Assembly: GCA_947625565.1 (NCBI GenBank) | Contig: CANQOU010000049.1 | Location: 1 to 8,002 of the forward strand | Source: an uncultured Clostridia bacterium | GTDB taxonomy: Bacteria > Bacillota > Clostridia > TANB77 > CAG-508 | Reading direction: 5' to 3' | Length of the DNA: 8,002 bases | Made by a program: the position numbers and the translations under genes | Notes under the pieces: model-generated | The model's database searches: none | What the model was told of the DNA's origin: nothing | Seen by the model: only the letters and a program-made list of their open reading frames with translations | In this document: piece after piece, positions 1 to 5,944 of the stretch | Numbering within the stretch: the first letter of the stretch is position 1 | How the letters are laid out: each line of letters begins with the position of its first letter

Positions 1-136
1 AATATGATAATGATTTTAATACTGCTTGATTTGCATTTCTAAAACGATAATGTTTTGCTCCATAATATCCTTTTGCTTGTTTTAATATTTTTTTATGTCT
101 TGCTCTTGTTGTTCTAGCTGTTTTTACTCTTGCCAT
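1..136 (-). CDS. rplT: 50S ribosomal protein L20 (partial, N-terminal 45 residues)
   Basis: This is the last gene of the infC-rpmI-rplT operon, and it runs off the left edge of the window. The visible N-terminus begins MARVKTARTTRARHKKIL and continues with a QAKGYYGAKHYRFRNANQAV segment. That is the highly basic, extended N-terminal arm of bacterial L20, which binds 23S rRNA early in 50S assembly. About 45 of the usual 115-120 residues are present and no disruption is visible. The ATG at 136-134 is preceded by a Shine-Dalgarno-like AAGGAAGGTGA at 153-143. The gene starts 24 nt after the rpmI stop. In Firmicutes, L20 is also the repressor of its own operon through the infC leader, which matches the leader and terminator seen at 925-1059. 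The identification rests on the N-terminal motif and gene order. Confidence 0.96.
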   Translation of the reverse strand, partial: MARVKTARTTRARHKKILKQAKGYYGAKHYRFRNANQAVLKSLSY

Positions 137-160
137 TTTTATTCACCTTCCTTAATTCGA

Positions 161-364
161 TTATCCACCATATGGTAGTAATTTTTTTATTGTTTTTTCA
201 CATGATTTATCAGCATAAGCATCTTGTATCTTTCCTGATTTTCTCTGTCTGCTTGTTTTGTTTGCTAATAGATGTCTTCTATTTGCTTTTGTTCTTTTTA
301 CTTTTCCTGTTGCTGTTAGTCCATATCTTTTGCTAGCAGCTTTGTTTGTTTTTAATTTTGCCAT
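161..364 (-). CDS. rpmI: 50S ribosomal protein L35
   Basis: This is a 67-residue, strongly basic ribosomal protein. It begins MAKLKTNKAASKRYGLTATG and carries a KVKRTKANRRHLLANK stretch typical of L35, which usually starts with a K-T-(H/N)-x-x-A-x-K-R pattern followed by an RxxxxHLLxxK element. It ends near LLPYGG, matching the family's common LLPY terminus, and its length is close to the usual 64-66. Synthesis starts at the ATG at 364-362, with a good GGGAGGA ribosome binding site at 378-372 and a 7-nt spacer. It lies between infC (28-nt gap) and rplT (24-nt gap) in the canonical order, so it should be cotranscribed and controlled from the infC leader. The protein is a structural component of the large subunit. 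Confidence 0.96.
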   Translation of the reverse strand: MAKLKTNKAASKRYGLTATGKVKRTKANRRHLLANKTSRQRKSGKIQDAYADKSCEKTIKKLLPYGG

Positions 365-392
365 TTTTCTTTCCTCCCTTTCGTTTTATTGA

Positions 393-902
393 TTATGCTT
401 TTTTTGCTAAAATTGTAAACATATTTCTACCTTCTAATTTAGGTTGTTTTTCAACAACACTAATATCTTCAAGTTCTTCTATAAACTTATTTAGTACAAG
501 TTCACCTGATTTAACATTATTTACTTCTCTACCTCTAAAGCGAAGTGTTATTTTTACTTTGTTTCCTGCTTCTAAAAATTTTCTTGCATTTTTAGCTTTG
601 AAGCTAAAGTCATGTTCTTCAATATTTGGAGTAACTCGTAGTTCTTTTATTTCTAATACTTTTTGCTTTTTCTTTGCTTCTTTTTCTTTTTTGGCTTGCT
701 CAAATTTATATTTTCCATAATTCATTATTTTGCAAACTACAGGTTTACTATTAGGTGATACTAGTACAAGGTCTAAATTCTTTTCTTCAGCTAATTTCAA
801 AGCTTCATTTGTTGGCATAACACCTAATTTTTCTCCATCTGCTCCTATCAGTTGAACTTCTCTTTCTCTAATTTGACTATTTATTGGTAATTCTTGTTTG
901 AT
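393..902 (-). CDS. infC: Translation initiation factor IF-3, probable ATC start
   Basis: IF-3 binds the 30S subunit, prevents premature 50S joining and checks the start codon and initiator tRNA. With the start chosen here the protein is 169 residues, within the usual 165-180. It has the N-terminal INSQIREREVQLIG element, a lysine-rich linker (FEQAKKEKEAKKKQK) and a C-terminal domain with ELRVTPNIEEHDF and VKITLRFRGRE, all classic IF-3. The reading frame stays open upstream to a TTG at 953-951, but that codon lies inside the leader's terminator hairpin and has no ribosome binding site. A strong GGAGGT at 916-911 stands 8 nt before the ATC codon at 902-900, followed by KQELPINSQIRERE. No ATG or GTG is available at that point. 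Non-canonical AUU/AUC/AUA starts are known for infC, where IF-3 discriminates against its own start codon, so ATC is the most likely start. It is the first gene of the operon. Confidence 0.95.
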   Translation of the reverse strand: MKQELPINSQIREREVQLIGADGEKLGVMPTNEALKLAEEKNLDLVLVSPNSKPVVCKIMNYGKYKFEQAKKEKEAKKKQKVLEIKELRVTPNIEEHDFSFKAKNARKFLEAGNKVKITLRFRGREVNNVKSGELVLNKFIEELEDISVVEKQPKLEGRNMFTILAKKA

Positions 903-1059
903 TGTGAAACACCTCCATATATATAAAAAATTGACTTGTGTGTTACAAGTCAATCCATCAAACTAATAAAAAAGCAAATAAAATAAACATATTTATTTTT
1001 GCATTTTAACCTTTTTCTTTTAGATAAGGTGAGAAGTTCGATAGCTCCTTCTTGTAACG
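903..1059 (-). promoter_or_regulatory. infC operon leader RNA, L20-leader-like attenuation switch
   Basis: This is an untranslated leader of about 157 nt between the predicted transcription start (near 1059) and infC. From 5' to 3' it contains: GTTACAAG at 1058-1051; a local hairpin candidate in which AAGG at 1050-1047 pairs with CCTT at 1029-1026 (alternatively AGAAG 1052-1048 with CTTCT 1036-1032); an A/T-rich middle with no clear structure; the terminator at 954-925; and the infC ribosome binding site. In Bacillus, L20 binds the infC leader and promotes termination to repress infC-rpmI-rplT. The same operon position and a mutually exclusive long-range pairing are visible here, so the same control is likely. 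I cannot confirm a match to the Rfam L20 leader model without a covariance search. The exact transcription start is inferred from the promoter. Confidence 0.75.
925..954 (-). terminator. Intrinsic terminator (attenuator) in the infC leader
   Basis: On the minus strand ATTGACTTGT (954-945), a 5-nt loop AACAC and ACAAGTCAAT (939-930) form a perfect 10-bp stem, followed by a run of T (to 925). This is a textbook intrinsic terminator. It sits between the infC promoter and the infC ribosome binding site, only about 8 nt before the GGAGGT, so it can only act as a premature, regulated terminator. Its 5' arm and loop (949-942, CTTGTAAC) are exactly complementary to the first bases of the transcript (1058-1051, GTTACAAG), which suggests a competing antiterminator. 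Confidence 0.85.
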
Positions 1060-1065
1060 CTTAAT

Positions 1066-1093
1066 ATTATATCATATTTTTTCTGTTTGTCAA
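1066..1093 (-). promoter_or_regulatory. Sigma-A-type promoter of the infC operon
   Basis: On the minus strand there is a perfect TTGACA at 1093-1088 and a perfect TATAAT at 1071-1066, with a 16-nt spacer. The predicted start is near 1059, directly at the GTTACAAG antiterminator candidate. The -35 box begins about 10 nt after the stop codon of the hydrolase gene, so the operon has its own strong promoter. No clear terminator separates it from the upstream gene. Confidence 0.88.
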
Positions 1094-1103
1094 GTATTTT
1101 AAG

Positions 1104-1958
1104 CTATTTTTTTATACTATTTATTAAATCTTCAAAATCTTCATTTTGCTCATATATTAGCCAAATATGCTCTTTTCCTTCATATTCTTTAAGTTCTATA
1201 TCAATTCCAACTTCTTTTGCTTTTTCTTGCAATAGATGAGCATCTGGATTTAAAATATCATATGTACCTGTGTAAATTGTTACATTTTTTAATTTATTTA
1301 ATGGTCCATTTATAGGGTTAACTAAATAATTATCAATTCCGTCTAGTCCTGCATATGCAATTCCAGCCATTTTTAAAGTATCTTTGTTTAAGTTTTTATC
1401 CAGCTTTTGTACATTATCTATTTCTGGATTTGACATAGTAACATCAAGCCATGGAGATATTAAAATCAATTTTTCTGGTATTGGAATTTCTTCTTCTCCA
1501 AGTTTTTCTTCTAAAGCTAGTGCTAATCCCCCACCTGCTGAATCTCCCATTATAATGAGTTTTTCTGGTGATATGTTTTTTATTATTTCTTTATATAGAG
1601 GTATCACTATTTCAAATACATCTTTGTAGTTATTTGTTGGTGTTAGTGGATAGTCTGGTACAATTATTGAAGCTTTTGTTTTTTGCATAATTTTATCTAA
1701 AAAGTTCCAATGAGCATCTGTTATTTCAGCCATATATGAGCCACCATGAAAGTATATTATGTAGTTTTCTGTTTTATCTTCTTTTGGTGAAATTGTAACT
1801 ACATTTTTATCACTATATTTTTCTACTTTTATATCATATCTATCTTCTAATCTTTCTGGCACTTCTGATTGGATTTTTATCAAAAGAAAATATGCTGTTA
1901 TTGCTAAGAGAACTAATAATATTAGAATACTAAGTAATATAACCGTTCTTTTTTTCAT
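1104..1958 (-). CDS. Membrane-anchored alpha/beta hydrolase (HSL/esterase-like)
   Basis: This 284-residue protein begins with KKR and one hydrophobic segment (about residues 5-27), so it is probably tethered to the membrane with the catalytic domain outside; an uncleaved anchor seems likelier than a cleaved signal. The rest is an alpha/beta hydrolase of the hormone-sensitive-lipase-like group: an oxyanion-hole HGGSY at 71-75, PDYPLTP at 101-107, the nucleophile elbow GDSAGGG at 138-144 (Ser140), SPWLD at 169-172, GTYDIL with probable catalytic Asp234, and EHIW with probable catalytic His264. The triad therefore looks complete. The expected activity is hydrolysis of a small ester or acylated compound; the natural substrate is unknown. 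The start is the ATG at 1958, with AAAGGAT about 10 nt upstream. It has its own promoter, which overlaps the end of the exchanger gene. It could also act as a cell-envelope deacetylase or esterase. Confidence 0.88.
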   Translation of the reverse strand: MKKRTVILLSILILLVLLAITAYFLLIKIQSEVPERLEDRYDIKVEKYSDKNVVTISPKEDKTENYIIYFHGGSYMAEITDAHWNFLDKIMQKTKASIIVPDYPLTPTNNYKDVFEIVIPLYKEIIKNISPEKLIIMGDSAGGGLALALEEKLGEEEIPIPEKLILISPWLDVTMSNPEIDNVQKLDKNLNKDTLKMAGIAYAGLDGIDNYLVNPINGPLNKLKNVTIYTGTYDILNPDAHLLQEKAKEVGIDIELKEYEGKEHIWLIYEQNEDFEDLINSIKK

Positions 1959-1991
1959 TTCACTTTTATCCTTTCGGTTTCTTCATATTCT

Positions 1992-2020
1992 AATATATCT
2001 TTCTAGTTTTTATTTGTCAA
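1992..2020 (-). promoter_or_regulatory. Sigma-A-type promoter of the hydrolase gene
   Basis: On the minus strand TTGACA (2020-2015) is followed by a 17-nt spacer and TATATT (1997-1992). The predicted start is near 1985, leaving a leader of about 27 nt before the hydrolase ATG. The -35 box lies within the last two codons of the upstream exchanger gene, so the hydrolase can be expressed independently of it. Confidence 0.75.
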
Positions 2021-2859
2021 GTAACAAAAGCTAATATTATAATACCTATAGTTTCTATAATAAATAAATTTAATACATTAGAAGTCAATAAGTTATTTGT
2101 TGCTTCTACAACCCCTAATATTTCATTTTTTTGATTATTATAATGCTTTTGAGATTCAAAAAATGTAATTAGTTCTGGTATACTTGTAGTAATACCAAGT
2201 AAAATCCCAATTATTGTTTGTGAAATATTAAATCCATTTGCTAAGTTTTCTATTGTTTGTCCTAATAAGTCTCCTACTACAAATAATAGAACTCCTGAAA
2301 TCAATAATATTAAAGCATATAACAGTGTTTTTCTTGTATTTCCGCTTTCTGTTTTTTCTTCATTTTCTATCTGTTTTTCTAATTTGTTTTCTTCTTTTTT
2401 TAAATATAGTTTATGTGTATTATTGTTTATAAGATTAAATAATAAATATAGCAATATAAAAATTGGTATTATATATATACTTATTTCTATATTTAACCAT
2501 ATTAAAGTAATTGGTATAACAATAGTTAATAAAACTAATATTATATCAATTCTTATTGCTAAATTGCCAAAAGCTCTTCTATTTTTATTTATTATTATAG
2601 ATGCCATATATTGAATAAAATTTATTATATTAGAGCTTAGAATATTATAAATACTAGTACTTATCATTCCTTTTGTACTAGATATAATAATAGTTAATAA
2701 TTCTGGTACAGATGTAGCTGCTCCTGCAATATCTCCTACTGTTTTTGCTTTTAAACTCAAGTTTTCTGCTAGTTTTCTTAGGTTTGATACTAATATATAT
2801 TTAGAAATAGCAACAATCAGTCCTGAATATACTATAAACTTAATGAACTCGTAAATCAT
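2017..2859 (-). CDS. Sodium/calcium exchanger-like (CaCA superfamily) membrane protein
   Basis: This 280-residue, very hydrophobic protein has about ten predicted membrane segments in two homologous halves, the architecture of Ca2+/cation antiporters. The alpha-1 repeat carries ATSVPEL (about residues 48-54) followed by NILSSNIINF. The alpha-2 repeat carries TTSIPEL (about 224-230) followed by a longer VVEATNNLLTSNVLNLF. The two P-E motifs correspond to the ion-binding glutamates of the family, and the order supports an internal duplication: LRKLAENLSL...ATSVPEL against IENLANGFNI...TTSIPEL. A lysine/glutamate-rich cytosolic loop (about 151-175) joins the halves. The family exchanges Na+ or H+ for Ca2+ across the plasma membrane; the actual ion here is uncertain because the motifs are not the canonical GTSLPE. 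The frame opens upstream to a TTG at 2886, but the ATG at 2859 has a strong GGAGGA at 2869-2864 and is chosen. No convincing -35/-10 pair was found for it. Confidence 0.87.
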   Translation of the reverse strand: MIYEFIKFIVYSGLIVAISKYILVSNLRKLAENLSLKAKTVGDIAGAATSVPELLTIIISSTKGMISTSIYNILSSNIINFIQYMASIIINKNRRAFGNLAIRIDIILVLLTIVIPITLIWLNIEISIYIIPIFILLYLLFNLINNNTHKLYLKKEENKLEKQIENEEKTESGNTRKTLLYALILLISGVLLFVVGDLLGQTIENLANGFNISQTIIGILLGITTSIPELITFFESQKHYNNQKNEILGVVEATNNLLTSNVLNLFIIETIGIIILAFVT

Positions 2860-2890
2860 TTTTTCCTCCAATTTTATTTTTCCCAATTTA

Positions 2891-2919
2891 TTGCTATTTA
2901 TGAAAAAATAGTATATAAT
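2891..2919 (+). promoter_or_regulatory. Promoter of the DUF1653-serS-unknown-engB operon
   Basis: TTGCTA (2891-2896), a 17-nt spacer and a perfect TATAAT (2914-2919) give a sigma-A-type promoter with a predicted start near 2926. The leader is then only about 25 nt and contains GGGAGG at 2938-2943, 7 nt before the first ATG. There is no room for a T-box or other riboswitch. The start region is covered by the palindrome at 2916-2933. Confidence 0.75.
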
Positions 2920-2933
2920 AAGTATACTTATTA
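2916..2933. repeat. Perfect 18-bp palindrome over the start site, possible operator
   Basis: TAATAAGTATACTTATTA is a perfect 9+9 inverted repeat with no spacer, in the 91-bp gap between the divergent exchanger gene and the DUF1653-serS operon. It overlaps the last bases of the plus-strand -10 box and the predicted start site, which is where a repressor dimer would block transcription. Because the region is so A+T rich, a chance palindrome is possible. No protein for it is identified in the window. Confidence 0.45.
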
Positions 2934-2950
2934 AAAAGGGAGGAATATAT

Positions 2951-3208
2951 ATGCAAGAAGTAAAAGTCGGTAGAGTGTATCGTCATTTTAAAGGAAATTA
3001 TTATTTTGTCGAAAATATTGCTTATGACTCGGAAACTAAAGAAAGAATGGTTGTTTATAAACCTTTATATCATAGAGAAGATGGTCGTACTATTTGGGTA
3101 AGACCTGAAAAAATGTTTTTAGAAGAAATTCCTGAGAGACCTGATAATATAACTGGTCAAAAATTTAGATTTGTTTTAGTAGATGAAATTGAAAAAAATT
3201 ATATATAA
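2951..3208 (+). CDS. DUF1653 domain small protein
   Basis: This is an 85-residue soluble protein with the pattern of the DUF1653 family: a leading V-G-R-V-Y-R-H-F-K-G-N-x-Y (residues 6-18), an AYDSET segment (24-29), VVYKPLY (34-40) and WVRPEKMFLEEI (49-60). Family proteins are usually about 65-90 residues, are found widely in bacteria, and have a compact beta-rich fold; no biochemical role is established that I know of. The ATG at 2951 has GGGAGG at 2938-2943. It is the first gene of the operon, 18 nt before serS, so its expression is tied to that of the seryl-tRNA synthetase. The extra C-terminal tail (about residues 61-85, including GQKFRFVLVDEIEK) lies beyond the core motif. The family assignment is from remembered motif resemblance. 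Confidence 0.85.
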   Translation: MQEVKVGRVYRHFKGNYYFVENIAYDSETKERMVVYKPLYHREDGRTIWVRPEKMFLEEIPERPDNITGQKFRFVLVDEIEKNYI

Positions 3209-3226
3209 ACCTTTGGAGGTAATAGA

Positions 3227-4504
3227 ATGATTGATATTAAATTTTTAAGAGAAAACCCTGAAATTGTTAAAGAAAATATAAAAAGAAAATTTCAAGACCA
3301 TAAGTTAGTTTTAGTTGATGAAGTAATTGAGCTAGACAGTAAAAGTCGTAAAGCAAAACTTGATGGTGATAATTTGCGTGCTGAAAGAAAGAATTTGAGT
3401 AATCAAATTGGTGAACTAATGAAAAATGGAAAAAAAGAAGAAGCTGAAGTAATAAAGTTACAGGTTCAAGAGTTGAATAAAAAATTAGAGGAAAATGAAA
3501 ATTTAGAAGATACTTATTCTAAAGAAATTAAAGAGAAAATGATGAAAATTCCAAATATTATGCATCCATCTGTTCCAATAGGAAAAGATGATAGTGAAAA
3601 TGTTGAAATAGAAAAATTTGGTGAACCTGTTGTACCTGACTATGATATTCCTTTCCACGGAGAAATCTTAGAAAATTTAGGTGGATTAGATTTAGATAGT
3701 GCAAGACGTGTAGCTGGACAAGGTTTCTACTATTTATTAGGAGATGTTGCAAGATTACATTCAGCTGTTTTAACATATGCTAGAGATTTTATGATTGATA
3801 AAGGATTTACTTATTGTATTCCACCTTTTATGATACGTTCTGATGTTGTTACTGGTGTTATGAGCTTTGAAGAAATGGATGCTATGATGTATAAAATAGA
3901 AGGCGAAGATTTATATTTAATTGGTACTAGTGAACATTCTATGATTGGAAAATTTAAGGGTCAGATTTTAAGAAAAGAAGATATGCCATATACTATGACT
4001 TCATATTCTCCTTGTTTTAGAAAAGAAAAGGGTTCTCATGGTTTAGAAGAGCGTGGAGTTTATCGTATACATCAATTTGAAAAACAAGAAATGATAGTTG
4101 TTTGTGAACCAGAAGATAGCTGGGATTGGTATAATAAAATGTGGTCATATACAGTTGAATTTTTTAGAAGTATGAATATTCCAGTGCGTACTTTAGAATG
4201 TTGTTCTGGTGATTTAGCTGATTTAAAAGCAAAATCTTGTGATGTAGAGGCATGGTCTCCTCGCCAGAAAAAATATTTTGAAGTTGGAAGTTGTTCTAAT
4301 TTAACAGATGCTCAAGCTCGTAGATTAGGTATTCGTATAAAAGGTGAAAATGGAACATATTTTGCACATACTTTAAACAATACTGTTGTTGCCCCACCTC
4401 GTATGCTGATTTCTATTATGGAAAATAATTATCAGCCAGATGGAAGTGTTATAATTCCAGAAGTTTTAAGACCTTATATGGGTGGATTGGATAAGATAAA
4501 ATAG
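3227..4504 (+). CDS. serS: Seryl-tRNA synthetase (class II), archaeal-like sequence type
   Basis: This 425-residue cytoplasmic enzyme charges tRNA-Ser (and tRNA-Sec) with serine using ATP. It begins with MIDIKFLRENPEIVKENIKR and a long charged helical hairpin (about residues 27-110), the coiled-coil arm that grips the long variable arm of tRNA-Ser. The class II core follows: a serine-binding TSE at 234-236, motif 2 with CFRKEKGSHGLEERG from Cys263, VHQF-like IHQFEKQEM, and motif 3 with PPRML (Arg392) followed by the terminal IPEVLRPYMGG. Length matches the family (420-430) and no motif is broken. Several segments (SPRQKKYFEVGSCSNLTDAQ, AHTLNNTVVAPPRML) resemble, to my memory, bacterial-type SerRS of archaea more than those of Bacillus or E. 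coli. The ATG has GGAGGT at 3215-3220 with ideal spacing. It follows the DUF1653 gene in one operon. Whether this is the only SerRS in the genome cannot be seen. Confidence 0.96.
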   Translation: MIDIKFLRENPEIVKENIKRKFQDHKLVLVDEVIELDSKSRKAKLDGDNLRAERKNLSNQIGELMKNGKKEEAEVIKLQVQELNKKLEENENLEDTYSKEIKEKMMKIPNIMHPSVPIGKDDSENVEIEKFGEPVVPDYDIPFHGEILENLGGLDLDSARRVAGQGFYYLLGDVARLHSAVLTYARDFMIDKGFTYCIPPFMIRSDVVTGVMSFEEMDAMMYKIEGEDLYLIGTSEHSMIGKFKGQILRKEDMPYTMTSYSPCFRKEKGSHGLEERGVYRIHQFEKQEMIVVCEPEDSWDWYNKMWSYTVEFFRSMNIPVRTLECCSGDLADLKAKSCDVEAWSPRQKKYFEVGSCSNLTDAQARRLGIRIKGENGTYFAHTLNNTVVAPPRMLISIMENNYQPDGSVIIPEVLRPYMGGLDKIK

Positions 4505-4525
4505 AATTAGATAGGATGTTGAAAT

Positions 4526-5332
4526 ATGTCAAGTAAGTATAGTTTTTATAATATAAAAAAATCTGCTTTATTAGATTTATATAGTAAAATGCCTGTCAGC
4601 ACAGTGAATGATAATGCAAATAATGTATATGGAAATAGCCAAGAAATATCTTTATACATTCACAATAGTAATTTAATTATGCAAGAGTGTTGTTTGCAAA
4701 CAGGCAAATTTCGTTTACTTCGTGATAATCAAGATGGTACTTTAGCAGTTTTATATGAGTGTATAAGAAAAGGAAATTTACATTATATAACACTATATAC
4801 CTCATCTAATGCGTATAGTGTTATTACCATCGGAGATAGTCTTCATTTTGTTTCATACATAAGTTCTGAAAATTTTGAAAAGCTAATCAAAATCACAGAT
4901 ATACCTTCAAAAGTTATAGGTGAAATAACTTCCAAAATTTTTATTTCACGCAATGCTTTTCCTCTTCTTGTAAATGGAGATATTATATATAATGAAGAAT
5001 ATGAAAAATTTAAAAAACTATATACTAGATACTCAGTTGCAACAAAATATACACCTGCTAGTAATATATTAAATAATTTATTGAATGAAATAAATAGCTA
5101 TATTGCAACTGGTAATTTGAATAAAGATTGTATCTTAAAAGATTACATTGATTTACAAAATTTTCAAGATTTATGTTATGATTCTATTGCAATATTAGCA
5201 CCATTTGTAAATGCTCCTTCTAGTGTAGATTTAAGATGCTTGACTGAAAAATTACAAACAAATTTGAATAATATATCAAATTTGTTAGATATGTATTTAG
5301 AAAATGAATTAAGAAATGAAGATATTCGTTAA
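4526..5332 (+). CDS. Conserved-position hypothetical protein between serS and engB
   Basis: This is a 268-residue protein that I do not recognise. It has no signal peptide and no membrane segment, so it is probably cytoplasmic. The first half (about 1-140) alternates short hydrophobic and polar stretches, suggesting beta strands (SLYIHNSNLIM, TLAVLYECI, YITLYTSSNAYSVITIG). The second half (about 155-268) looks helical, with repeated leucine/isoleucine spacing (ILNNLLNEINSYI, LQTNLNNISNLLDMYLENE). Six cysteines (55, 56, 79, 202, 217, 238) are not arranged in an obvious metal-binding pair except CC at 55-56. The start ATG has a modest AGGATG-type site 9 nt upstream. The gene starts 21 nt after serS and ends 12 nt before engB, so it is almost certainly cotranscribed with them. 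Codon use looks like that of its neighbours. A role linked to translation or ribosome assembly is only a guess from position. Confidence 0.85.
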   Translation: MSSKYSFYNIKKSALLDLYSKMPVSTVNDNANNVYGNSQEISLYIHNSNLIMQECCLQTGKFRLLRDNQDGTLAVLYECIRKGNLHYITLYTSSNAYSVITIGDSLHFVSYISSENFEKLIKITDIPSKVIGEITSKIFISRNAFPLLVNGDIIYNEEYEKFKKLYTRYSVATKYTPASNILNNLLNEINSYIATGNLNKDCILKDYIDLQNFQDLCYDSIAILAPFVNAPSSVDLRCLTEKLQTNLNNISNLLDMYLENELRNEDIR

Positions 5333-5344
5333 AAGGAGAATTTT

Positions 5345-5944
5345 ATGTTAGTTAAAAATCCTAAGTTTGAAATTTCAGCTGTTAAACCAAGTCAATATCC
5401 TAAAAATAATTTACCTGAGTTTGTCTTAGTTGGTAAGTCAAATGTTGGAAAATCAAGTTTTATCAATACAATGATTAACAGAAAAGCTTTAGCTAGAACT
5501 AGTAGCGAGCCAGGAAAAACTCGTCAAATAAATTTCTATAATATTGATAATGTCTTTTATTTTGTAGACTTACCTGGTTATGGATATAGTAAAATGTCAA
5601 AATCTGAGCAAGCACAAGTTGGTAATTTTATTGAGCATTATTTACAATGTCGAGAGCAAATATCTTTAGTGATTTTTTTAGTAGATATTCGTCATGTGCC
5701 TACTGCAAATGATAAATTGATGTATGATTATATTATTCGCTCTGGATTACCTTGTTTGATTTTAACAAATAAAGCTGATAAAATTGCAATAACTAAGGTC
5801 AATCAGTCTATATTAGATATTCAAAGTGTATTAAATCCTATGAAAGATATGCCTATTCTTCCTTTTTCATCTGAAAGAAAGGTTTATATGGATGATGTTT
5901 GGAGTATATTAGATACATATATAAAAAAAGAAGAAAATCTATGA
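5345..5944 (+). CDS. engB: Ribosome biogenesis GTP-binding protein EngB (YsxC/YihA)
   Basis: This 199-residue TRAFAC GTPase of the EngB/YsxC/YihA family is needed for late 50S subunit assembly in Bacillus and is typically essential. All G motifs are visible: P-loop GKSNVGKSS at 30-38, the switch I region SSEPGKTRQINF with Thr59 (G2), DLPGYGYSK at 75-83 (G3), TNKADK at 141-146 (G4) and a G5-like PFSSE at 173-177. The family hallmark PGYGYS and the overall length (about 195-200) fit. The ATG at 5345 is preceded by AAGGAG at 5333-5338. It is the last gene of the operon that includes serS. Its stop codon (5942-5944) lies in a strong hairpin and overlaps the 3' end of the convergent membrane-protein gene by 6 bp. 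Confidence 0.97.
   Translation: MLVKNPKFEISAVKPSQYPKNNLPEFVLVGKSNVGKSSFINTMINRKALARTSSEPGKTRQINFYNIDNVFYFVDLPGYGYSKMSKSEQAQVGNFIEHYLQCREQISLVIFLVDIRHVPTANDKLMYDYIIRSGLPCLILTNKADKIAITKVNQSILDIQSVLNPMKDMPILPFSSERKVYMDDVWSILDTYIKKEENL

Noticed and set aside
130..720. Plus-strand open frames opposite rpmI and infC
   Set aside because: They are antisense to well-identified ribosomal protein and IF-3 genes; their low-complexity F/L/S-rich translations reflect A/T-rich antisense of lysine-rich genes.
903..953. An extended infC start at the TTG at 953
   Set aside because: The TTG is the first bases of a terminator hairpin, lacks a ribosome binding site, and adds 17 residues (TCNTQVNFLYIWRCFTI-like) not typical of IF-3.
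1384..2614. Plus-strand open frames at 1384-1629, 2238-2432 and 2384-2614
   Set aside because: They lie antisense within the hydrolase and exchanger genes, lack ribosome binding sites and show no recognisable domain.
2860..2886. An upstream TTG start for the exchanger gene
   Set aside because: The extra codons encode the Shine-Dalgarno sequence (GGAGGA) that serves the ATG at 2859.
2920..2950. A T-box leader ahead of serS
   Set aside because: The operon leader is only about 25 nt and serS follows DUF1653 by 18 nt, which leaves no room for a T-box specifier stem or antiterminator.
3558..3776. Minus-strand open frame inside serS
   Set aside because: It is antisense to the core of an intact synthetase, histidine/leucine-rich by composition, and has no promoter or ribosome binding site.
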